The notes beneath the pieces are model-generated. The model made no database searches. It had not been told where the DNA came from and saw nothing but the letters and a program-made list of their open reading frames with translations. From positions 1 to 21,821 of the forward strand of contig DDXW01000040.1 of the NCBI GenBank assembly GCA_002347285.1: 21,821 nucleotides of DNA, given 5' to 3'. Below, piece by piece: positions 8,537-16,659 of this stretch. A program made the position numbers and the translations under genes. This DNA is from Rhodocyclaceae bacterium UBA2250 (GTDB lineage: Bacteria; Pseudomonadota; Gammaproteobacteria; Burkholderiales; Rhodocyclaceae). Positions within the stretch are counted from its first letter, which is position 1; every line of letters begins with the position of its first letter.

Positions 8537-9906
8537 GTTTCGGCGGCTTCCTTTGGGTCGCCGGCGCCTTCGTGCTCGCGCTCGGCGTGCTGATCGTCGT
8601 GCACGAGTTGGGCCACTACACGGCCGCACGCCTGTGCAACGTCAAGATCCTGCGTTTCTCCGTCGGCTTCGGTCGGCCGCTCTGGCTGCGGCGCTTCGGC
8701 CGCGACGGCACCGAATGGGCGATTGCCGCTTTCCCGCTCGGCGGCTACGTGAAGATGCTCGACGAGCGCGAGGGCAGCGTGCCGCCGCAGGAGCTGCCGC
8801 GCGCGTTCAATCGGCAAAGCGTGGCGCGGCGCAGCCTCATCGTGCTGGCCGGACCGTTGGCCAACCTGCTGCTGGCGGTCGCGCTCTACTGGTTCCTGTT
8901 CATGACCGGCGTGGAGGAACCGCGCCCGATCCTGGCGGCGCCGCCGGCCGGCACGCTCGCCGCGGAAGCGAAACTCGGCGCCGGCGAGGCGGTGCGCAAC
9001 GTCTCCGGCACGCCGGTGGCGACCTGGACGGAATTGCGCTGGGAACTGCTGCGGCGCGTGCTGGACCGTGAAACCGTCGAGCTGGAAACCATCGATCGGC
9101 AGGGCCATATCGCCATCCACCGGCTCGAACTGGCCCGCCTCGATGCCGATGCGCTCGACGGCGACGTGCTGCAGGCACTCGGCCTGCGTCTGCAGCGGCC
9201 GGAACTGCCGCCGGTGCTCGGCGCGGTGATGGATGGTTCGCCGGCGGCGCGGGCCGGCCTGCAGGCCGGCGACCGCGTGGTCGCCATCGACGGCAAGCCG
9301 ATTGCCGCCTGGCATGAAGTGGCTCACGAAATCCGCGGCGGCGGCGGCCGCGAGTTGCGCCTGGCAGTGGAGCGCGGGACGGAGCGGCTGGACATCGAGG
9401 TTCGTCCGGAGTTGGTCGAAGAAGGCGGCAGGCAGGCCGCCAGGATCGGCATCGCCGTGCGCGACGACCCCGCGCTGCGGCACGCCGCCTTGATCACCGT
9501 GCGCTATGCGCCGGCGGATGCGCTGCGGCACGCGCTGGTGCAGACTTGGGATACCGCGGTGCTGAGCCTGCGCATGATGGGACGCATGGTGATGGGCGAA
9601 CTGTCGATCAAGAACGTTTCCGGGCCGGTCACCATCGCCGACTATGCCGGCCAGTCGGCGCGCATGGGCGCCGACCATTACCTGCGGTTTCTGGCGCTGA
9701 TCAGCATCAGCCTCGGCGTGCTCAACCTGCTGCCGATCCCGGTGCTGGATGGCGGGCATTTAATGTATTATCTCGCCGAGGTAATCAAGGGTGGGCCTCT
9801 CTCGGAGCGGATCATGGAAATCGGCCAGCAGGTCGGCCTGACGCTGCTCGCCATGCTGATGCTCCTGGCGTTCTACAATGACATCAACCGTCTGATTTCC
9901 GGCTGA
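8533..9906 (+). CDS. rseP: Site-2 intramembrane zinc metalloprotease RseP
   Basis: RseP cuts anti-sigma-E (RseA) and leftover signal peptides within the inner membrane. The 457-residue protein has the zinc motif HELGH at residues 24-28 in the first membrane segment and the second active-site motif PVLDGGHL with D406 in the third. A membrane segment at about 100-122 carries LAGPLANLLLA, and a last one lies near 432-449. Between them are two PDZ domains: a divergent first one (about 130-215) and a clear second one (about 228-305, with SPAARAGLQAGDRVVAIDG). The start overlaps the dxr stop by ATGA. It lies directly before bamA and skp, as in many proteobacteria. Confidence 0.98.
   Translation: MSFGGFLWVAGAFVLALGVLIVVHELGHYTAARLCNVKILRFSVGFGRPLWLRRFGRDGTEWAIAAFPLGGYVKMLDEREGSVPPQELPRAFNRQSVARRSLIVLAGPLANLLLAVALYWFLFMTGVEEPRPILAAPPAGTLAAEAKLGAGEAVRNVSGTPVATWTELRWELLRRVLDRETVELETIDRQGHIAIHRLELARLDADALDGDVLQALGLRLQRPELPPVLGAVMDGSPAARAGLQAGDRVVAIDGKPIAAWHEVAHEIRGGGGRELRLAVERGTERLDIEVRPELVEEGGRQAARIGIAVRDDPALRHAALITVRYAPADALRHALVQTWDTAVLSLRMMGRMVMGELSIKNVSGPVTIADYAGQSARMGADHYLRFLALISISLGVLNLLPIPVLDGGHLMYYLAEVIKGGPLSERIMEIGQQVGLTLLAMLMLLAFYNDINRLISG
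9742..9771 (+). promoter_or_regulatory. Possible internal promoter upstream of bamA, inside rseP
   Basis: TATTAT at 9766-9771 lies in an AT-rich patch of the rseP coding sequence, with GTGCTG at 9742-9747 as a possible -35 element (18-bp spacing). The patch uses an unusual TTA leucine codon at 9760-9762. The -10 is about 138 bp before the bamA start. In E. coli bamA also has promoter activity inside rseP. Suggestive only. Confidence 0.35.
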
Positions 9907-9909
9907 CGC

Positions 9910-12198
9910 ATGAATCGTTTTCTTCCCGTTTTCCTGATCGGTTTGGTCACAGCCTTGGTCGCCCCGGGTGCCGCCGCCTTCGATCCCTTCGTGGTGCGCG
10001 ACATCCGCGTCGAGGGTATCCAGCGCACGGAGGCCGGCACCGTCTTCAGCTACCTGCCGGTCAAGGTCGGCGACACGCTGACCGAGGACAAGGCCGGTCA
10101 GGCGATCAAGTCGCTGTTCGGCACCGGCTTCTTCAAGGACGTGCGTCTCGAGGTCGAAGGCAACGTGCTCGTAGTGCTGGTCGAAGAGCGGCCGGCTATC
10201 TCGTCGCTCGATTTCGTCGGCGTCAAGGCCTTCGACAAGGATCAGCTGCGCAAGGGACTGCGCGAGGTTGGCCTGTCCGAATCACGCATCTTCGACCGCT
10301 CGCTGGTCGAGCGTGCCGAGCAGGAGCTCAAGCGCCAGTATCTGTCGCAGGGCTACTATGCGGCGCAGGTGACCACGACCGTAACGCCGCTGGAGCGCAA
10401 TCGCGTCGGCATCACCTTCGCGGTGAACGAAGGGGATATCGCCAAGATCCGCCAGATCAACATCGTCGGCGCCAATGCCTTCAAGGAAAAGGACCTGCTG
10501 GCGCTGTTCACCCTGCGCACGCCGGGCTGGCTGACCTGGTACACGAAGAACGACCAGTATTCGAAGCAGAAGCTGTCGGGCGACCTCGAAACCCTGCGTT
10601 CCTGGTACCTCGACCGCGGCTTCATCGAGTTCAACATCGACTCGACGCAGGTGGCGATTTCCAACGACAAGCAGGATATCTACATCACGATCAACATCAC
10701 CGAAGGCGATCAGTACACGGTGTCCGCGGTCAAGCTTGCCGGCGAGTTGCTGCTGTCCGAGGAGGAACTGCTCAAGCTGGTGACCGTCCGGCCCGGCAGT
10801 CTGTTCTCGCGCGAGCAGGTCACCGCGACGACCAAGGCGATCAGCGACCGTCTCTCCAACGACGGCTATGCGTTCGCCAACGTCAACGCCGCGCCGGAAA
10901 TCGACAAGGAAAAGAAGCAGGTCGCATTCACGGTGTTCGTCGACCCGGGCCGGCGCGTCTACGTGCGGCGCATCCAGGTGCAGGGCAACACGCGCACGCG
11001 CGACGAGGTGATCCGCCGCGAGATGCGCCAGATGGAGGCTGCCTGGTATGACGGCGAGAAGATCAACAAGTCGCGCTCGCGCGTCGACAAGCTCGGCTAC
11101 TTCGACGAAGTGACGGTCGAGACGCCCGTGGTGCCGGGCACCACCGACCAGGTCGACCTCAACGTGAACGTCAAGGAAAAACCGACCGGCAACCTGATGC
11201 TCGGCGCCGGCCTGTCCAGTTCGGAAGGGGTGGTGCTCTCCGGTTCGGTCAACCAGCAGAACCTGTTCGGCAGCGGCAAGCACGTCGGGGTCGGCTTCAA
11301 CACCAGCAAGATCAACAAGCTGTACTCGTTCTCCTACACCGACCCGTATTACACGATCGACGGCATCAGCCGCGGCTTCGACGTGTACATGAAGGATACG
11401 GATACCGAGGAGATAACCAGCCTGGCCACCTACGCGACCAAGTCGTACGGCGGCGGCGTGCGCTACGGCTTCCCGATCGGCGAGGACGACTCGATTAACC
11501 TCGGCTTGGCGATAGACTCCACCAAGATCAAGGCCACGAGCTATACCCCGGTGCGCTACACCCAGTTCCTCGACAAGTACGGCGACAAGTTCTCCGGCGT
11601 GATCGCCACACTCGGCTGGTCGAAGGACACGCTCGACAGCCGCATCTATCCGATGAAAGGTTACATCGCGCGCATCGGGGGCGAACTCGGCGCCGGCAGC
11701 AGCCTCAAGTATTACCGCACCAATTTCCAGTACCAGCGCTACTTCCCCGTCGGCAAGGAATACACCTTCCTGCTGAACGGTGAGTTGGGCATTGCCGACG
11801 GCATCGGCGGCCGGCCGCTGCCGTTCTACAAGTACTACTACGCGGGCGGCGTCGGCTCGGTGCGCGGCTTCAAGGCGGGCTCGCTCGGCCCGATCGATGC
11901 GGCGACCGAAGACCGGATCGGCGGGGATCGCCGCGCCGTCATGAACGCCGAGTTCCTGTTCCCGATGCCCGGCAGCGGTCTGGACAAATCCCTGCGGCTG
12001 GGCGCGTTCGCCGATGCCGGCTGGGTGTGGGGCGTGGATGAAAAGATGAAGGTCGGCGACATGCGGTACAGCGCCGGCCTGTCGCTGGCGTGGACCTCGC
12101 CGCTCGGGCCGTTGAAGTTCAGCCTCGCCCAGCCGCTCAACAAGAAGGACGGCGACAAGACGCAGCGGCTGCAATTCCAGATGGGTACACTGTTCTGA
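9910..12198 (+). CDS. bamA: Outer membrane protein assembly factor BamA (Omp85)
   Basis: BamA is the core of the BAM complex and folds beta-barrel proteins into the outer membrane. The 762-residue protein has a signal peptide ending ...APGAAA, with likely cleavage before FDPF near residue 24. Five POTRA domains follow (roughly 24-423; the first opens FVVRDIRVEGIQRTEAG), then a C-terminal 16-strand barrel from about 430. The lid-loop motif VRGF is at 651-654 in GSVRGFKAGSLGP. The last residue is phenylalanine (MGTLF), as expected for the outer-membrane beta-signal. It starts 3 bases after the rseP stop and lies 13 bases before skp. Confidence 0.99.
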   Translation: MNRFLPVFLIGLVTALVAPGAAAFDPFVVRDIRVEGIQRTEAGTVFSYLPVKVGDTLTEDKAGQAIKSLFGTGFFKDVRLEVEGNVLVVLVEERPAISSLDFVGVKAFDKDQLRKGLREVGLSESRIFDRSLVERAEQELKRQYLSQGYYAAQVTTTVTPLERNRVGITFAVNEGDIAKIRQINIVGANAFKEKDLLALFTLRTPGWLTWYTKNDQYSKQKLSGDLETLRSWYLDRGFIEFNIDSTQVAISNDKQDIYITINITEGDQYTVSAVKLAGELLLSEEELLKLVTVRPGSLFSREQVTATTKAISDRLSNDGYAFANVNAAPEIDKEKKQVAFTVFVDPGRRVYVRRIQVQGNTRTRDEVIRREMRQMEAAWYDGEKINKSRSRVDKLGYFDEVTVETPVVPGTTDQVDLNVNVKEKPTGNLMLGAGLSSSEGVVLSGSVNQQNLFGSGKHVGVGFNTSKINKLYSFSYTDPYYTIDGISRGFDVYMKDTDTEEITSLATYATKSYGGGVRYGFPIGEDDSINLGLAIDSTKIKATSYTPVRYTQFLDKYGDKFSGVIATLGWSKDTLDSRIYPMKGYIARIGGELGAGSSLKYYRTNFQYQRYFPVGKEYTFLLNGELGIADGIGGRPLPFYKYYYAGGVGSVRGFKAGSLGPIDAATEDRIGGDRRAVMNAEFLFPMPGSGLDKSLRLGAFADAGWVWGVDEKMKVGDMRYSAGLSLAWTSPLGPLKFSLAQPLNKKDGDKTQRLQFQMGTLF

Positions 12199-12211
12199 CG
12201 CAGGAGAGACA

Positions 12212-12724
12212 ATGAAGCGCATGCTCAAGACCTTGATTCCCCTGACGCTGGCCCTGGCGCTGACGCCTGCCCTGGCAGAGCTCAAGCTCGGCTTCGTCAA
12301 TGGCCAGCGCGTGGTGAATGAATCGCCGCAGGCCAAACGTGCGAAGCAGAAGCTCGAAAAGGAGTTCGAGAAGCGCGACCAGGAGCTGCAGCAGCTTTCC
12401 AAGCGGCTGCAGACGATGCAGGAGAACCTCGAAAAGAACGGCGTGACGATGGCCGAGGGCGAGCGGCGCACCAAGGAGCGCGAGTTCAACGAACTCAACC
12501 GCGAGTTCCAGCGCAAGCAGCGCGAGTTTCGCGAGGATCTCAACCTGCGGCAGAACGAGGAGATGGCGGCGATCTTCGAGCGCGCCAACCGGGTCATCAA
12601 GCAGATCGCCGAGGCCGAGAAGTTCGACCTGATCGTCCAGGAAGCCGTCTATTTCAGCCCGCGCATCGACATCACCGAAAAGGTGATCAAGGCCCTGAGC
12701 AGCGACAGCGCGGCGACGAAGTAA
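12212..12724 (+). CDS. skp: Periplasmic chaperone Skp (OmpH family)
   Basis: Skp is a trimeric periplasmic chaperone that holds unfolded outer-membrane proteins for BamA. The 170-residue protein has a signal peptide (MKRMLKTLIPLTLALALTP...) with cleavage expected after ALA at about residue 22. The short beta stretch LKLGFVNGQRVVNESP follows, then a long charged coiled coil (about 45-135, rich in K/E/R/Q), the tentacle region of the family. The C-terminal EAVYFSPRIDITEKVIKAL is also typical. A CAGGAGA ribosome-binding site (12201-12207) precedes the ATG. It is the direct functional partner of bamA. Confidence 0.97.
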   Translation: MKRMLKTLIPLTLALALTPALAELKLGFVNGQRVVNESPQAKRAKQKLEKEFEKRDQELQQLSKRLQTMQENLEKNGVTMAEGERRTKEREFNELNREFQRKQREFREDLNLRQNEEMAAIFERANRVIKQIAEAEKFDLIVQEAVYFSPRIDITEKVIKALSSDSAATK

Positions 12725-12737
12725 GCGGCCGCATGAC

Positions 12738-13709
12738 GTGACCCCGCGTCTCGATGAAATCGTCGCCCGCTTCGGCGGCGAGCTGAGGGGGGACGGGGCG
12801 CGCACCGTATCCGGGCTGGCGCCGCTCGACAGCGCCACGCCTTGGCAGCTGAGCTTCCTGGCCAATCCGAAATACCGCAGCCAGCTTGCCGCGACGCGCG
12901 CCGGCGCGGTGATCCTCGCACCCGAGGCCGCTGCCGACTGCCCCTGCGCCGCCATCGTCACGCCGCAGCCCTACCTCTATTTCGCCCGCGTGTCGCAGTG
13001 GCTCGCGCAAACGCCGCCGCCGCCGGGCATCCATGCCTCCGCCGTCGTCGAGTCGCCCGTGCCTGACAGCGCGAGCATCGGCCCGCAGTGCTGGATCGGG
13101 CCGGATGTCGAGATTGGCGAAGGCAGCGTGCTTTATTCCGGCGTCAAGATTTATTCCGGCTGTCGCATCGGCCGACGTGCGATTCTTCATTCCGGCGCGG
13201 TGATCGGCGCCGACGGCTTCGGCTTCGCGCGCGAGGCGGGCGGCGCCTGGGTCAAGATCGCCCAGACCGGGCGCGTGCTCATCGGCGACGACGTCGAGAT
13301 CGGCGCCAACACTACCATCGACCGCGGCGCGCTGGGCGACACGGTGATCGAAGACGGCGTCAAGCTCGACAACCAGATCCAGGTCGGCCACAACGTGCGC
13401 ATCGGCGCGCATAGCGCCATCGCCGGCTGCGTCGGCATCGCCGGCAGCGCGCGGATCGGCGCGCGCTGCACCATCGGCGGCGGCGCGATCATCCTCGGCC
13501 ATCTGGCGCTGGCCGATGGCGTGAATGTGTCGGCCGGCACCCTGGTCGGCAAGTCGATCGCCGCACCCGGCAGCTATACCGGTTCCGTGCCCTTCATGGC
13601 CCACGACGACTGGCAGAGAAACTTCGCCCGCCTGCGCCACCTCGACGCGCTGGCCGATAGAATACGCGCCCTCGAAAAGCGCCTGGCCGAATTGGAGAAC
13701 AAGTCATGA
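12738..13709 (+). CDS. lpxD: UDP-3-O-acylglucosamine N-acyltransferase LpxD (GTG start)
   Basis: LpxD adds the second (N-linked) hydroxyacyl chain in lipid A synthesis. The 323-residue protein has the N-terminal uridine-binding domain (about 1-100, with LSFLANPKY) and then a left-handed beta-helix of hexapeptide repeats (about 100-285). The likely catalytic His is H218 in NQIQVGHNV. A C-terminal helix (about 290-320) ends RALEKRLAELENKS. The start is GTG at 12738, giving MTPRLDEIVARFGGEL, the standard N-terminus. The nearby ATG at 12733 is out of frame and stops after two codons. No strong ribosome-binding site is visible. It overlaps fabZ by ATGA. Confidence 0.97.
   Translation: MTPRLDEIVARFGGELRGDGARTVSGLAPLDSATPWQLSFLANPKYRSQLAATRAGAVILAPEAAADCPCAAIVTPQPYLYFARVSQWLAQTPPPPGIHASAVVESPVPDSASIGPQCWIGPDVEIGEGSVLYSGVKIYSGCRIGRRAILHSGAVIGADGFGFAREAGGAWVKIAQTGRVLIGDDVEIGANTTIDRGALGDTVIEDGVKLDNQIQVGHNVRIGAHSAIAGCVGIAGSARIGARCTIGGGAIILGHLALADGVNVSAGTLVGKSIAAPGSYTGSVPFMAHDDWQRNFARLRHLDALADRIRALEKRLAELENKS
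13658..13663 (+). promoter_or_regulatory. Possible -10 element upstream of fabZ, inside lpxD
   Basis: TAGAAT followed by ACGCGCC lies about 43 bp before the fabZ start. It is encoded by consecutive AGA and ATA codons, which are uncommon in this GC-rich window. No recognisable -35 element is present at the right distance, so this may be coincidence. Confidence 0.3.
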
Positions 13710-14155
13710 CCCAGATGGACATCCACGAGATCCTCGAATACCTGCCGCACCGCTACCCGATCCTGCTGGTCGATCGCGTGCTGTACCTCGTCCCCGGCGA
13801 GCGCATCGTCGCGCTCAAGAACGTCACCATGAACGAGCCGTTCTTTCCCGGCCACTACCCGCATCATCCGGTCATGCCCGGCGTGCTGGTGGTCGAGGCG
13901 ATGGCGCAGACGGCGGCGATCCTGTCGTTCAAGACCATGGGCGCCAAGCCGGACGACAAGTCGGTCTATTATTTCGTCGGCATCGACGGCGCGCGCTTCA
14001 AGCGCCCGGTCGGCCCCGGCGACCAGCTGATCATGGAAGTCGGCATCACGCTGAACAAGCGCGGCATGTGGAAATTCTCCGCGCAGGCCAAGGTGGACGG
14101 CCAGGTCGCCTGCGAGGCCGAACTGATCTGCACCGTGCGCAAGCTGGAAGAGTGA
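13706..14155 (+). CDS. fabZ: 3-hydroxyacyl-ACP dehydratase FabZ
   Basis: FabZ dehydrates 3-hydroxyacyl-ACP in fatty acid elongation and competes with LpxA/LpxD for the same hydroxyacyl-ACP pool. The 149-residue hotdog-fold protein has LPHRYPILLVDRV near the start, the catalytic H50 in FFPGHYPHHPVMPG and E64 in VVEAMAQ, then ARFKRPVGPGDQL. The start at 13706 overlaps the lpxD stop (ATGA) and has GGAG at 13694-13697. A second in-frame ATG at 13715 is less well placed. Its position between lpxD and lpxA is the usual one and suggests balanced supply to lipid A and phospholipids. Confidence 0.99.
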   Translation: MTQMDIHEILEYLPHRYPILLVDRVLYLVPGERIVALKNVTMNEPFFPGHYPHHPVMPGVLVVEAMAQTAAILSFKTMGAKPDDKSVYYFVGIDGARFKRPVGPGDQLIMEVGITLNKRGMWKFSAQAKVDGQVACEAELICTVRKLEE

Positions 14156-14156
14156 A

Positions 14157-14945
14157 ATGCCAGCGGTTATTCATCCCACCGCGTTGATCGACTCCAGCGC
14201 GCGGCTGGGCGAGAACGTCACGATCGGCGCCTATTCCGTCATCGGCGCGGACGTCGAGATCGGCGCCGGCACCACGGTCGGCCCGCACGTCGTCATCGAG
14301 GGGCCGACCCGCATCGGCCGCGACAACCGCATCTACCAGTTTGCCTCGCTCGGCGCCGCGCCGCAGGACAAGAAATACGCCGGCGAGCCGACCACGCTCG
14401 AGATCGGCGACCGCAACACGATCCGCGAGTTCTGCACCTTCAACCGCGGCACGGTGCAGGATGCCGGCGCGACGCGCGTCGGCAGCGACAACTGGATCAT
14501 GGCCTACGTCCATCTCGCCCACGACTGCCAGGTCGGCGACCACACCATCTTCGCCAACAACGCGCAGCTGGCGGGCCATGTGCATGTCGGCGACTGGGCG
14601 ATCCTCGGCGGCTTCACCGTCGTGCACCAGTTCGTGCGCATCGGCGCGCACTGCATCACCGGCATGGGGTCGATTCTGTTCCAGGACGTGCCGCCGTTCG
14701 TGACCGCGGCCGGCAACCCGTGCGCCCCGCACGGCATCAACAGCGAGGGCCTCAAGCGGCGCGGCTACGCCCCCGAGACCATCGCCGCGATCAAGCGTGC
14801 CTACAAGACGCTCTACCGCAGCGGCCTCAAGCTGGAGGAGGCGGTCGCCGCCATCGCCGCCGATGCGCAAGCGCACGGCGAACCCGCGCCGCTCGCCGTG
14901 CTTGCCGATTTCCTCGCAGCGCCGGGTCGCGGCATCCTCCGATAA
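14157..14945 (+). CDS. lpxA: Acyl-ACP--UDP-N-acetylglucosamine O-acyltransferase LpxA
   Basis: LpxA catalyses the first step of lipid A synthesis, moving a 3-hydroxyacyl chain from ACP to UDP-GlcNAc. The 262-residue protein is a trimeric left-handed beta-helix. Hexapeptide repeats run from IHPTALIDSSARLGENVTIG (residues 5 to about 24) to about 185. The catalytic His is H122 in VHLAHDCQVGD, followed by NNAQLAGHVHVGD and GGFTVVHQFVRIG. A C-terminal helical domain begins near NSEGLKRRGY. It starts one base after fabZ and ends 5 bases before lpxB. Confidence 0.99.
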   Translation: MPAVIHPTALIDSSARLGENVTIGAYSVIGADVEIGAGTTVGPHVVIEGPTRIGRDNRIYQFASLGAAPQDKKYAGEPTTLEIGDRNTIREFCTFNRGTVQDAGATRVGSDNWIMAYVHLAHDCQVGDHTIFANNAQLAGHVHVGDWAILGGFTVVHQFVRIGAHCITGMGSILFQDVPPFVTAAGNPCAPHGINSEGLKRRGYAPETIAAIKRAYKTLYRSGLKLEEAVAAIAADAQAHGEPAPLAVLADFLAAPGRGILR

Positions 14946-14950
14946 ATCCC

Positions 14951-16096
14951 ATGACGCGCATTGCCCTCGTGGCGGGCGAAGCCTCGGGCGATCTGCTGGC
15001 CGCGCACCTGATCGAGGCGCTCAGGCGCCGCCTCCCCGGCGCCGAGTTTTGCGGCATCGGCGGCCCGAAGATGCAGCGCGCCGGCTGCGACGTCTGGTGG
15101 CCGGCGGAAACCCTCGCCGTGCGCGGCTACGCCGAAGTGCTGCGGCATTACCGCAAGATCGCCGGCGTGCGCCGCGCGCTGCTCAGGCGCCTGCGCGCCG
15201 ATCCGCCCGACGTGTTCATCGGCGTCGACGCGCCCGATTTCAACCTGTGGCTCGAAACGAAACTCAGGCGCGCCGGCATCCGCACCGTCCATTACGTCAG
15301 CCCCTCGATCTGGGCCTGGCGCGGCGGCCGCGTCAAGCGCATCGCGCGCGCGGTCGACCGCCTGCTCGCGCTGTTTCCCTTCGAGCCGCCGCTCTACGAA
15401 ACGGCGGGCGTTGCCGTCAGCTATGTGGGCCACCCGCTGGCCGACGTGCTGCCGGTCGAGGTCAGCCGCAAGGCGGCGCGCGAGCGTCTCGAACTGCCCG
15501 GGAAGAACACGCCGGTCTTCGCCTTGCTGCCGGGCAGCCGCCAGTCGGAAGTCCACTACATGGCGGAGCTGTGCATCCGCACCGCCGGCCTGCTGCGCGA
15601 GCGCTTCCTCAACGCGCTGTTCCTCGTGCCGCTGGCCACGCGCGAGACGCGCAACCTGTTCGAAACCGAACTGTGGCGGCTCGGCGCGCAGGAATGGCCG
15701 CTCAAGCTGCTGTTCGGCCATGCGCAGGACGCGCTGGCCGCCTGCGACGCGGCGCTGGTCGCGAGCGGCACCGCCACGCTCGAGGCGGCGCTGCTCAAGG
15801 CGCCGATGGCGATCGCCTACCGCATGTCGCCCTGGTCGTGGCGCCTGATGAAGCGCATGCGCTACCAGCCCTGGGTCGGGCTGCCGAACATTCTGGCCGG
15901 CCGTTTCGTCGTGCCAGAATTCCTGCAGGAGGATGCGACGCCGGAAAATCTCGCCCAGGCGCTCGGCAACCTCGTCCAGGACGCCGAAGTCAGGCTGCGC
16001 CTCGACCGCTGCTTCACCGACCTGCATCGGCAACTGCGCCAGGACACCGCCGAGAAGGCGGCGGCGGCGATCCTGCCGCTGCTGTCGCCTGCATGA
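14951..16096 (+). CDS. lpxB: Lipid-A-disaccharide synthase LpxB
   Basis: LpxB joins UDP-2,3-diacylglucosamine and lipid X to form the beta-1,6 lipid A disaccharide at the inner face of the inner membrane (GT19 family). The 381-residue protein starts MTRIALVAGEASGDLLAAHL, with the family GEASGD at residues 9-14. It contains GIGGPKM, VSPSIWAWRGGRVKRI, the sugar-nucleotide block LLPGSRQSEV and SGTATLEAALL. Length matches the family. The start 5 bases after lpxA was chosen because it gives exactly the family N-terminus. It overlaps rnhB by ATGA. Confidence 0.98.
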   Translation: MTRIALVAGEASGDLLAAHLIEALRRRLPGAEFCGIGGPKMQRAGCDVWWPAETLAVRGYAEVLRHYRKIAGVRRALLRRLRADPPDVFIGVDAPDFNLWLETKLRRAGIRTVHYVSPSIWAWRGGRVKRIARAVDRLLALFPFEPPLYETAGVAVSYVGHPLADVLPVEVSRKAARERLELPGKNTPVFALLPGSRQSEVHYMAELCIRTAGLLRERFLNALFLVPLATRETRNLFETELWRLGAQEWPLKLLFGHAQDALAACDAALVASGTATLEAALLKAPMAIAYRMSPWSWRLMKRMRYQPWVGLPNILAGRFVVPEFLQEDATPENLAQALGNLVQDAEVRLRLDRCFTDLHRQLRQDTAEKAAAAILPLLSPA

Positions 16097-16659
16097 TCTG
16101 CGGGGTCGATGAGGCCGGCCGCGGGCCGCTGGCCGGGCCGGTCGTCGCCGCGGCGGTGATCCTCGATCCGGCGCGGCCGGTCGCCGGCCTGGCCGATTCC
16201 AAGAAGCTCAGCGCCGCGCGCCGCGAGAAGCTGGCAGTGGAAATCCGCGCCCACGCATTGGCTTGGCATGTGGCCGAGGCGACAGTGGCGGAAATCGACG
16301 AACTCAATATCCTGCAGGCGACGCTGCTGGCGATGCAGCGCGCGGTGGCCGGCCTCGCCATCGCGCCGGCCGAGGTGCTGATCGACGGCAACCGCTGTCC
16401 GCATCTCGCGATCCCGGCGCGTGCGATCGTCGGCGGCGATGCGACGGTCGCGGCAATTTCCGCCGCGTCGATCCTCGCCAAGACCGTGCGCGACGCCGGC
16501 ATGCTCGAACTGCACGCCCGTTATCCGGCTTACGGCTTCGACCGCCACAAGGGCTACGGCACGGCGGCGCACTTGGCGGCGCTCGCGCGGCACGGCCCCT
16601 GCGCCGTGCACCGCCGCAGCTTCGCGCCGGTGCGCGAGCAACTGGAACTGTTCGCATGA
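16093..16659 (+). CDS. rnhB: Ribonuclease HII
   Basis: RNase HII cuts RNA in RNA-DNA hybrids and starts removal of single ribonucleotides from DNA. The 188-residue protein begins almost directly at the active site: D6 and E7 in GVDEAGRGPLAGPV, then D98 in LIDGN and D116 in GGDATVAAISAASILAK. The D98/D116 spacing equals that of the E. coli enzyme. YGFDRHKGYGT near the C-terminus is also family-typical. It overlaps lpxB and the following methyltransferase gene by 4 bp each (ATGA). In E. coli dnaE follows rnhB; here an RNA methyltransferase gene does. Confidence 0.98.
   Translation: MICGVDEAGRGPLAGPVVAAAVILDPARPVAGLADSKKLSAARREKLAVEIRAHALAWHVAEATVAEIDELNILQATLLAMQRAVAGLAIAPAEVLIDGNRCPHLAIPARAIVGGDATVAAISAASILAKTVRDAGMLELHARYPAYGFDRHKGYGTAAHLAALARHGPCAVHRRSFAPVREQLELFA

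Noticed and set aside
10282..12600. 772-codon minus-strand open frame opposite bamA and skp
   Set aside because: It is very long but spans two real genes and gives an Arg/Leu/Val/Asp-rich product without motifs. Strong G/C bias at third codon positions removes stops in this antisense frame.
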